Origin: Nannochloris sp. 'desiccata'
Taxonomy: Eukaryota; Chlorophyta; Trebouxiophyceae; Chlorellales; Chlorellaceae
Direction of reading: 5' to 3'
Assembly (NCBI GenBank): GCA_019044685.2
Contig: JAGTXX020000003.1
Span: forward strand, 1,426,001-1,490,000
DNA length: 64,000 nt
Positions 52,885 through 60,455 of the stretch are shown piece by piece; positions within the stretch are counted from its first letter, which is position 1; the number at the start of each line of letters is the position of its first letter. Both the position numbers and the translations under genes were made by a program. The notes below the pieces were generated by a model. The model was not told the origin of the DNA. It did no database searches and was given only the letters and a program-made list of their open reading frames with translations.

Positions 52885-54165
52885 ATGCCGAAGAGCAGCG
52901 GGGGGGCGCGCATGCGGCCTGAGGAGCTGAAAGCATACTTGAATGCAATGCACTCTGATCAAGCCAAGCCCACGACAAAATCACAAGTAAATGGTGCTCA
53001 GTGTGCCCAGACAAATACTACTATATCATCTCTAGCGGTAGAGTCCAAATCAAATGACTGGAAGGAAAAGGGCAATGCCCAGTTTAAATCTGGAAACTAC
53101 TCTGCCGCCATTGATTGCTACACCTTATCAATCGAGGCAGAACCTACCTGTGTCGCCCAGTCAAACCGCGCTATGGCACACCTTAAACTGCATAACTACG
53201 ATAATGCAGTGAAAGATTGCACTGCAGCACTGGCATTAGATGAAAACTACGTGAAAGCATGGCTCCGTCGAGGCGCAGCACACCGCGAGCTCGGTTTCTT
53301 GGACAAAGCAATAGCTGATTTCGAAGCAGCCTTGCGGTTGGAGCCTCGAAATAAAAGTGCAATGGAGGATAGAAAGAACTGTATTGAGAAATGGATACAG
53401 GAGAATACTTTGAAAGGAATAAGTAGTAGTGCACTCGTTTCTGAAATGGTTTCGATTCCTATCGTTCTTGCGCGTGATGATAATAGTAGGAGGAGTGAAG
53501 ATGAGGTTCTGAAGCAGGTATCAACAACGAGAGGAGATACATATCAGCAAGTAAAGCAGCAGCAAAAAATGGAAGGATTAATAAAAGAAGCAGTAGTGCA
53601 AGAGATTGAGGACCTAGACGATAACAAACCACCGCCGTTACCAGAAGCAAAAGTAACTATTACTACGAAAACCCAGAAAATAAAAGAATTACCAGATTGT
53701 ACGCCATCATTATCGTCGGTACCACTACCACCACTACCCCAGCAACAACCGGCATTATTTATAGCACAAGCAGCATCTTTCAAGGCGCCAAAGACTGGCG
53801 TTGATTTTGAACGAAGCTGGAGAGGATTTAAAGGAAATGTAGAGCAGCAAGCAGTATATTTACGCCAAATTAATGCACATCAGTTGCCTGTATTGCTAAA
53901 ACAAGTGCTCACGCCCAGCTTGTTAGTAGCTTTACAGCTCACTGTTCTAGGCCCGATGCTCTCGACAATAAAAATAACAACTCGGGAGGAGAATGAGAAA
54001 GCTGCAGCTGCCATTTTAAAAGCTTTGCCCAAGGTGGTTCGGTTTAGTATGAATGTTTTGAGTTTATCTGCTTCCCAAAAAAAGGAATTACGCGCAGCAT
54101 GGGACACAGCATGCCTAGATTTCCCAGAATTGGGTCAAATTCGCACTAGTTATTTAGTGGAATGA
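52885..54165 (+). CDS. RPAP3: RPAP3/SPAG1-like TPR co-chaperone (R2TP component)
   Basis: Connects HSP90 to the R2TP complex that assembles RNA polymerases, snoRNPs and PIKKs. Single exon, 426 residues. Three TPR repeats lie at ~55-165 (WKEKGNAQFKSGNYSAAIDC, SNRAMAHLKLHNYDNAVKDC, AWLRRGAAHRELGFLDKAIA), with the carboxylate-clamp residues typical of HSP90-binding TPRs. After a Pro/Thr-rich linker, residues ~305-415 form an RPAP3_C domain (DFERSWRGFKGNVEQQAVYL, then a conserved helical tail to AWDTAC). The TPR + RPAP3_C order matches RPAP3 and SPAG1; with one TPR block it is closest to short RPAP3 forms. Confidence 0.88.
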   Translation: MPKSSGGARMRPEELKAYLNAMHSDQAKPTTKSQVNGAQCAQTNTTISSLAVESKSNDWKEKGNAQFKSGNYSAAIDCYTLSIEAEPTCVAQSNRAMAHLKLHNYDNAVKDCTAALALDENYVKAWLRRGAAHRELGFLDKAIADFEAALRLEPRNKSAMEDRKNCIEKWIQENTLKGISSSALVSEMVSIPIVLARDDNSRRSEDEVLKQVSTTRGDTYQQVKQQQKMEGLIKEAVVQEIEDLDDNKPPPLPEAKVTITTKTQKIKELPDCTPSLSSVPLPPLPQQQPALFIAQAASFKAPKTGVDFERSWRGFKGNVEQQAVYLRQINAHQLPVLLKQVLTPSLLVALQLTVLGPMLSTIKITTREENEKAAAAILKALPKVVRFSMNVLSLSASQKKELRAAWDTACLDFPELGQIRTSYLVE

Positions 54166-54304
54166 AAAAAATTCGTTTTCATTTTTGTCTTTAAGATGTA
54201 ATATAACGTTGATACCATTTAAATATACGTTTTCACTTACACTGTTGAACTCTAGAATAATAAATTGATTATAATTACGCATCAAAATCAACTATGATGA
54301 AGGT

Positions 54305-55855
54305 TTATTCAATTTTGACCAGAGTCTTATTTTTCTTCCCCGCTGCCAACAACATCAATCTGCCTTCAATGAGATCACCTTCACTTAGCACATGCCCTTC
54401 ATCTTCAATTTTCATATTATTCACACGAATACCACCCCCTTTAATCATCCTACGCCCAGCTGCTTTGCTTGGCTGCATCCCTGCTGCGACCAGAATATCA
54501 GCCAGCGGCTGTCCAATAATCTGATCTCTAGAAAGTACCGCAGAGGGGGCATCAGCAGCTGCTGCTTCAAGCGTAGCTGCATCCAATTTAGCAGAAGAAC
54601 CTGGTGCTAACGCTGCAGTTGCGTTTAATGCTTGTGCAAGACCTTCTTCCCCGCGAACAAAACGGGTGACTTCTTCCGCTAAGCGTTTTTGCGCCGCGTT
54701 GGGGACATACTCAGCTGCTTTCATCGATTGCTCTATAGCATCAATCTCTTCCAATGGTAAAAACGTCAGCATTTTTAAGAATTTGGGTACATCTGCATCA
54801 GTTGTCTTTAATAAAAACTGATAAAATTCGTACGCAGATAGTTTTTCTGGGGATAACCAAACTGCCCCGCCTTCAGATTTGCCAAATTTGCTGCCATCAG
54901 ACTTTAATAATAATGGAAACGTCAATCCAAAACACTGATATTGGTCTTCTTCTCCATTGTTATAATCTCCATCTTCTTTACCAAGCATACGCCGTACGAG
55001 ATCTGTACCAGCAATGATATTACCCCATTGATCACTCCCGCCCACCTGTACTTTGACCCCCATTTCCCTTGCCATATGTACGAAATCATACCCCTGGAGT
55101 AATTGATAGGTAAATTCAGTGTAGGAAATGCCAGATTCGGATTCCATACGTTTCCGGACACTTTCCTTAGCAATCATTGTGCCTACACGTGCGTATTTAC
55201 CAATATCTCTTAAGAAAGTAAGAAGCGGCATAGGCCCAAACCAGTCCAAATTGTTGACAATCATCGGTTCAGGGAGATTTTTAGATGGTGGGGTGAGTAA
55301 ATGACGTAAGGTACGTTCTATGGCAGAGATATTTGCTTCAATCAATGCTTCAGAGAGGACAGGGCGTTCTGCAGATTTTCCAGACGGGTCGCCAACACGG
55401 CCGGTTGCGCCACCTAAGAGAGCGACGGGACGATGGCCACAGCGTTGAAACCAGGATAAGACAATGATTCCTAGTAAGTTCCCTAAATGGAGGCTGTCGG
55501 CTGTGGGGTCAAAGCCGCAGTAGACCAAGAGAGACTCACGAGCGGCAGCTGCTTCAAGCTCGGGACTCGTTATTTCTTGTAAAAGGCCTCTCGAACGTAA
55601 TACGTGGACAATATTATTTGAACTAGAATCCTGAATATTTATTTCAGTATTTTCTGCTTGTTGGGTTGACGTCGCCGCATTGCAGGTGGTAGAGGTGAAA
55701 GGTCTAGCAGTGCTGTAGGAGGCATGGCGTCGGTGACTAGAGAAGGAGGATGGGAGAGGAATAATGTCCGAAGAACGGCGAGAACGGATGGTCATCGCTC
55801 GTGATTGTTGGGTCCATAGTATTCTAAGCTTTCCTAAATTGCTGCCGAGCTGCAT
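54305..55855 (-). CDS. YARS2: Bacterial-type tyrosyl-tRNA synthetase, organellar
   Basis: Charges organellar tRNA-Tyr. Single exon, 516 residues. The class I HIGH motif is LHLGN in YCGFDPTADSLHLGNLLGII; KMSKS is KFGKS in GSKFGKSEGGAVWLSPE. The tyrosine-binding segment TYQLLQGYDFVHM and the QVGGSDQWGNIIAGTDL motif are present. The C-terminal S4-like RNA-binding domain reads ADILVAAGMQPSKAAGRRMI, then GGIRVNN. The start at 55855 is the first in-frame ATG and gives a ~85-residue Ser/Arg-rich presequence (RSRRSSDIIPLPSSFSSHRR) suitable for mitochondrial or dual mitochondrial/plastid import. Divergent from AFG1. Confidence 0.93.
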   Translation of the reverse strand: MQLGSNLGKLRILWTQQSRAMTIRSRRSSDIIPLPSSFSSHRRHASYSTARPFTSTTCNAATSTQQAENTEINIQDSSSNNIVHVLRSRGLLQEITSPELEAAAARESLLVYCGFDPTADSLHLGNLLGIIVLSWFQRCGHRPVALLGGATGRVGDPSGKSAERPVLSEALIEANISAIERTLRHLLTPPSKNLPEPMIVNNLDWFGPMPLLTFLRDIGKYARVGTMIAKESVRKRMESESGISYTEFTYQLLQGYDFVHMAREMGVKVQVGGSDQWGNIIAGTDLVRRMLGKEDGDYNNGEEDQYQCFGLTFPLLLKSDGSKFGKSEGGAVWLSPEKLSAYEFYQFLLKTTDADVPKFLKMLTFLPLEEIDAIEQSMKAAEYVPNAAQKRLAEEVTRFVRGEEGLAQALNATAALAPGSSAKLDAATLEAAAADAPSAVLSRDQIIGQPLADILVAAGMQPSKAAGRRMIKGGGIRVNNMKIEDEGHVLSEGDLIEGRLMLLAAGKKNKTLVKIE

Positions 55856-56202
55856 TTGTCTGGCAAATACGAGAAAATTGGGAATGTGATGAAGATATAA
55901 ATTATTCTTAGGGGAGAAGACAATCGACAATGTGCGTAGCTTTCAGGTTAACAGTATTCTAGATGCAATTGCTAAATAATTGATTGTCTGTTATGTGAAC
56001 CAAATTGGCAAAAAGTTATCAGTTTTCCTCATTTCTTGCTGTTCAAAAACAACGCTCGCCCACATAAATTTTCAAACTCAAGTCATAGCAAAATCATATT
56101 CAAAACAAAAAGTATCAAGAATGATAACTACTGCGTGGAGGATTGCGCTTGGAACGCAAAGACTATTATAAATTTCGTGATCACGGAAAACCATAATCCA
56201 AG
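55856..56202. promoter_or_regulatory. Divergent intergenic region TyrRS / AFG1
   Basis: 347 bp between divergent starts of two organellar-protein genes. Nothing discrete recognised. Confidence 0.35.
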
Positions 56203-57948
56203 ATGCAACGGATGAAACTTGCCTCCCGAGCATTATCAACCGCTTTACCAGAACCTAAGCTACCTAATTTACTCCATAGATATGAGGCATTCATCTCCGG
56301 AGGATTTCTTCAGGCGGATGCAAGCCAATTGAGATGCTTGGAGCGGCTACAAACCTTGCTAGAAGACTTGCACTCCTATGGAAGAAAATTGAAAACATAT
56401 GAACACGAAAGGAGTTCTTACGAAGTAAAGAGACAGATAGCAGAACAGCACCTCCATGAAGAACTTTCTAAAAAGCAGAAATATGAGGGCAGCAGTGGTG
56501 GCAGCGGCGGTTGGAGTCTGTCGCAGCTATTCAATAGCTTAAGTAAAGACGAACAAGATATGAATACAAAACACACGTCAGCTAAAGAGCTTGAAAATCG
56601 GCTGATTTCTCTACTAGGACCTGCTCCATCTGCTCCCCCTGCCCCAAAGGGTGTTTATTTATTTGGAAGTGTCGGTTCTGGTAAAACAATGCTCGCCGAT
56701 ATGCTGTACGACGCAGCCTCCGAAAGTAAAGTCTTACCCTTACAACGACGTCTACACTGCAATGCAGCGTTGCTAGAGCTCCATAGCCGGATGCATAATT
56801 TGGAAAAGAAGAATTTCACTTCCTCCTCTGGAATACAATATCTCGATGGTGGCAGTGACGATTTTTTAGGAAAGAATGCAAAAGTAGCTCGAATAGCACA
56901 CCGCAGACTCGTAAGAGAACGTATGATGACCCCTTTAGAAGATTACTCGAAAGGAATAGCGGCAGCAAATGCTACTAGTATGTTGAAGGCAGCACGAGAA
57001 TTGCTCCTAGGTTCTTCTTCTACTACGTATACTACCAACACATCTACTTTTACCCCAGCTGCATTATTATGTTTTGATGAGATGCAAACGACTGATCCGT
57101 ACAACGTTGCTGCATTAAAGGCTCTCACAGAGGCTGCTCTCCAAGATGGCGGCACCCTCGTTGCTACATCGAATAGAGCACCCAAGGATTTGAGTCCTCA
57201 TGGTCTCCACGAAGCGATGTTTGAGCATTTTATAGAGACGTTGGAACGTGGGTGCGATGTAGTGGAACTTAGTTCCCCTGAAGATTACCGCAGAACAAGA
57301 ATAGTATTATCAACAAGGAATAAAACAAAAAATGAAGAAAGTAAGAAATTTTATTTCTGGCCTTTAAATGCTAGTTCTGCCGCTCAGCTGGAATCTGCTT
57401 GGGATAGCTTAGAAGACACAGAAATAACCCAGCCTATAGAAATCCCAGTTATGTTTGGCCGTACTCTTACAATAACCAAGCTTCGTGGCAACACTGCTGC
57501 TTGGTTTTCTTTTGATGATTTATGTGGCAAGCCTTTAGGTCCTTCCGACTACATTGCCCTTGCTTCCCGCTTCAAAACTGTGTTTATAACTGACGTCCCT
57601 GCCATGTCAATGCGTGTGAGGGATAAAGCTCGTCGTTTTATCACTCTGATAGATGAAATATATAATCAAAGAGGGCGGGTAGTGTGCACAGCAGCGGTGG
57701 AATTGGATGAGTTGTTCACAGGCAAAGAAGTAAATGAAGAGCCTTTGATTGATTTAGAAGGGTTGCAGTTTGAAGGGGCTGTAGAAGGTGCAAAGCTTCG
57801 TCGTGATTTGAGTCAAGAAGGAGGGGTTGCGCCAGTGACGATGACGGCAAAGAGGATTGCGGCATTAGGTGGCGAAGAAGAAAGGTTTGCTTTTGCGAGA
57901 GCTGTGAGTAGATTATATGAAATGCAAAGTGAAATTTATACTAGTTAG
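56203..57948 (+). CDS. AFG1: AFG1/LACE1-type mitochondrial AAA ATPase
   Basis: AFG1 is a mitochondrial ATPase linked to turnover of unassembled respiratory-chain subunits. Single exon, 581 residues. A mitochondrial N-terminus (MQRMKLASRALSTALP) is followed by LPNLLHRYEAFISGG, which resembles the typical P-x-x-x-Y start. Walker A is YLFGSVGSGKTMLADMLYD (~residue 153), Walker B LLCFDEMQTTDPYN (~288), then LVATSNRAPKDL and the late family block ALASRFKTVFITDVPAM with FITLIDEIYNQRGRVV. The C-terminal EERFAFARAVSRLYEMQSEIY is also canonical. Family length (~450-500) is exceeded slightly because of a Ser/Thr insertion before Walker B. Confidence 0.92.
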   Translation: MQRMKLASRALSTALPEPKLPNLLHRYEAFISGGFLQADASQLRCLERLQTLLEDLHSYGRKLKTYEHERSSYEVKRQIAEQHLHEELSKKQKYEGSSGGSGGWSLSQLFNSLSKDEQDMNTKHTSAKELENRLISLLGPAPSAPPAPKGVYLFGSVGSGKTMLADMLYDAASESKVLPLQRRLHCNAALLELHSRMHNLEKKNFTSSSGIQYLDGGSDDFLGKNAKVARIAHRRLVRERMMTPLEDYSKGIAAANATSMLKAARELLLGSSSTTYTTNTSTFTPAALLCFDEMQTTDPYNVAALKALTEAALQDGGTLVATSNRAPKDLSPHGLHEAMFEHFIETLERGCDVVELSSPEDYRRTRIVLSTRNKTKNEESKKFYFWPLNASSAAQLESAWDSLEDTEITQPIEIPVMFGRTLTITKLRGNTAAWFSFDDLCGKPLGPSDYIALASRFKTVFITDVPAMSMRVRDKARRFITLIDEIYNQRGRVVCTAAVELDELFTGKEVNEEPLIDLEGLQFEGAVEGAKLRRDLSQEGGVAPVTMTAKRIAALGGEEERFAFARAVSRLYEMQSEIYTS

Positions 57949-58407
57949 TATGGTTGTTTGATTTGAGAGAGAACGAAGGTTGAAGAAAGTGGTGGCCGTG
58001 GCGGTGGTGAAAATAAATAAAATATTATTTTTCTTCTTTGCATTTAAATTCTTTCACGCTTATTTGGGGAATTGTTTTTGTTATATGCGTGTAAAATGTA
58101 CTGCCCGCTAGGGGACGTTTATAGTCAGGGAAGTTTTTGGTCACAAATTACAAGATCACGAACTGCACGCCCAAAACCTTTGATTCTAATATCTTGACGC
58201 TGTCAATTGATAACAGAAGGAGAATATAAGGGCTGAACGATGCAGAATATGTCTATGATGGTTCCAAACCAGATAAAAATCGGTTGTTTTTAAGGATTTT
58301 CCGGGGGTCCCATTTTTTTCAAAATTATGGGGGATATATTAGGCAGAAAACAGCCGAATTTCAAAACTCTTCCTCTAGTGGCTGATCCTGGCTATCGGTC
58401 ACTTGTC
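57949..58407. other. Gene-poor region upstream of the permuted tRNA
   Basis: About 460 bp after AFG1. A TATA-like stretch (gatatatta, 58333-58341) lies ~70 bp before the tRNA 3' half, possibly relevant to its transcription. Otherwise no feature recognised. Confidence 0.35.
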
Positions 58408-58492
58408 ATCGTGAGGTCGCCAGTTCGATCCTGGCAGGGAGAGTCTCAACCCAATCTCCCTTAGCTCAGCTGGCTAGAGCGCACGACTGTTA
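58408..58492 (+). tRNA. Circularly permuted tRNA-Asn (anticodon GUU)
   Basis: The 3' half (58408-58443) precedes the 5' half (58455-58492), with 11 bp between them. Rejoined at position 37/38 in the anticodon loop, they make a 74-nt tRNA. Acceptor stem TCTCCCT (58455-58461) pairs 7/7 with AGGGAGA (58436-58442). The D stem GCTC/GAGC (58464-58467, 58477-58480) pairs 4/4. Anticodon stem CACGA/TCGTG (58482-58486, 58409-58413) pairs 5/5. T stem GCCAG/CTGGC (58419-58423, 58431-58435) pairs 5/5. The anticodon loop becomes CTGTTAA, the usual tRNA-Asn loop. Invariant U8, A14, G15-C48, G18G19, A21, U33, A37 and T-loop TTCGATC are present; discriminator G73 fits eukaryotic tRNA-Asn. Permuted tRNAs are known from cyanidiophyte red algae and prasinophytes, where circular precursors are processed by the splicing endonuclease. 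I could not draw a canonical bulge-helix-bulge by eye. Confidence 0.9.
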
Positions 58493-58495
58493 TAC

Positions 58496-58500
58496 TTTTT
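58496..58500 (+). terminator. RNA polymerase III T-run terminator
   Basis: TTTTT starting 4 nt after the last base of the permuted tRNA's 5' half, in the right place to end a Pol III transcript that covers both halves. Confidence 0.7.
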
Positions 58501-59151
58501 CCACTTCTTATTTAAAATTTAGCATCTACGCCCTCCGAGGAATCCAAAATGAAAACAAATTAAAAATCGGAGCTATCGAGCTTATAATTAGGAATGTTGT
58601 TGACCACCCTTTTAACTGACCAGTAAAAACACCTGTAACATGTTTGGTGGCCCTTATACGCTTTGATCGTAAAGCTAGATGCCTCTACTCGTGGATAACT
58701 GCGTACACTTAAGCCGATTCAGAAAGTTTCAGTTATTTTAAATTCTCCGCCGCCGTTCAAGAGAGAGAGAGAGAGAGATTTACAGCCATATAGCGCGGAG
58801 AACGCACCCTACTGCGGGGTATACATTAATTCAAGAGAAAGCAAGGCCAAATAATAGCAGGACAAGAGAATAACGTTAAAAGCTGTAAGAACAGAAAAAC
58901 CATCAAGCCTATAGCCCCACGTCCTCCGCCGCCGTTCAAGGTAAGAAGTTAAACTTTTTAAAAGTACAGAAGCCATCGGTTGATTAAATTCGAATTATTT
59001 CTACTGTTATATCCTACATTTGAGGTGAATTGCCGATTTCAACCAAAGGAATTTAAACTTTCAACTGACATTGATCAAAGTCAGCGACCCCTATTGGGCC
59101 AGAATAATATACTTCTATTCCATTACCTTACAAATACGGCAGATTAAATCT
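58501..59151. other. Non-coding region with a 17 bp direct repeat
   Basis: 651 bp with no supported reading frame. CTCCGCCGCCGTTCAAG occurs twice (58745-58761 and 58924-58940), once followed by a GA-dinucleotide repeat and once by GTAAG. This GC-rich word stands out against AT-rich surroundings. An unannotated ncRNA or a non-coding spliced transcript is possible. Confidence 0.4.
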
Positions 59152-59751
59152 CTAATTTACGTTTTCAAGTCCTAGCAAGGCTTCCCTCGCCCCCGCAAAT
59201 TGCATTTTAACCACCAAAATAATCACCGCATCCATCACGGCGTCTCCATGCTCTTCACAGCAAGCACTTTCTTTCCGCAACTCTCTAGCAGCAGGGCCAT
59301 ACCGACCCTCATCTACCTTGGCCATATCGACAATTTGTCTTTTAACCTGGAGAACCAAAGGAATCGGGCCTACTTCGCTTCCTACCCCACCACCGCAACT
59401 AAAGCGGTGCACCCAAGCGATTAAAAAACCGCCTTGAACAGCACGCGTTGCTTCTCGCAGCAACAACGTACAGCGATCTAAGGAAGCAATATCTCTATAT
59501 ACTGACGGGAAAGAGGGGTCGTGAGCTCGGTTTCGCCCTTCAGCGCACTCTTCTAAATATTGCCGCTTCACTCCCAAATGGGCCAACAGCCTACCATTGT
59601 AAAGATTCTGAAACCTCCCATTGCCAGCTTTGTAGCTTGAATAGTGTGCAATTGGTGCATTTATCTGATAATTTATTTCAGAGGAGCAGGCACGGCTAGT
59701 TTGAAACGCGTTTTGGTTGGATGCATTGGAAGTGATCTGGGCAACCAACAT
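59152..59751 (-). CDS. Orphan open reading frame, hypothetical
   Basis: Single frame of 199 codons from the first ATG (MLVAQITSNASNQNAFQ) at 59751; the frame stays open a little further upstream. No recognised domain. The first ~60 residues are Asn/Ser/Ala-rich and could be an organellar presequence; the rest is mixed alpha/beta-like, with RDIASLDRCTLLLREATRAV and VVKMQFAGAREALLGLENV. There is a Gly-rich patch (CGGGVGSEVG) and eight or so cysteines. Length exceeds random expectation for this AT content, but without homology it could be a chance frame. Confidence 0.35.
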   Translation of the reverse strand: MLVAQITSNASNQNAFQTSRACSSEINYQINAPIAHYSSYKAGNGRFQNLYNGRLLAHLGVKRQYLEECAEGRNRAHDPSFPSVYRDIASLDRCTLLLREATRAVQGGFLIAWVHRFSCGGGVGSEVGPIPLVLQVKRQIVDMAKVDEGRYGPAARELRKESACCEEHGDAVMDAVIILVVKMQFAGAREALLGLENVN

Positions 59752-60455
59752 ATTGGCAGTTGAAAGCAATATATTGGACAGAGGGGCTCTGGTATTATAT
59801 CGTATGCTAAACAAGCTCTGTATTTAATAACCCGAAACCATAAAACAGCGACTCTTAACCGGGACGCGTATGTCAGGTGGCTGAGGCTTGAATTCATTTT
59901 CCTTCCACCTCAAAAGAGTTTCTAAAGGTCCACGGGGTGCTCAATTTTCAGCATTAAAATACAACTAAGACGTTTAATAATGCCACGGCATGTAGGAGCA
60001 CCCGCTATTTCCCTAAAGGCCTCGTTGTTTTGAGATCACATGTTCCGGAATGGGAGATGCAGAAATAGATGAAAATGTGGCTGAGATATCAGTTGGACTC
60101 CGTCTTCTACTGTTCAATGTATCATTTAATTTGCTAGAAAATATAGCCCATCTCGCAATTCAAGAGAAAAAGGGCTCTGAGGCGCTCCTGCAAAAGGCTC
60201 AAGATGTTTGTTTGACGTCACGCTTACGAACGTACAATTGAAGGTGAAACAGAGTTCACAGCTGATTGCCATACATTTGTTTCGTTACAGCCGTTAATCT
60301 CTAGATAGATTTAATTTACCCACGAAGGTATCCAAGTCTTTCAATCTCTAGACTTTCTGTGTTGAACATTTCCCTCCCTAAAAGCACGCGTAAGGTGCCT
60401 GGTCGATGATCGTCGACTAGTTTTTGCTATCGTACATGTAAAAATGATAAAAGAT
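59752..60455. other. Intergenic region between orphan frame and SbcDC fusion
   Basis: 704 bp. It contains a 63-codon plus-strand frame at 60050-60241 (MGDAEIDENVAEISV...) with amphipathic helical composition, which might be an exon of an unrecognised small gene but has no family match I can make. Otherwise AT-rich and empty. Confidence 0.3.

Noticed and set aside
60050..60241. 63-codon plus-strand frame MGDAEIDENVAEISV
   Set aside because: Plausible amphipathic sequence, but too short, without visible partner exons or family signature; left inside the intergenic note.
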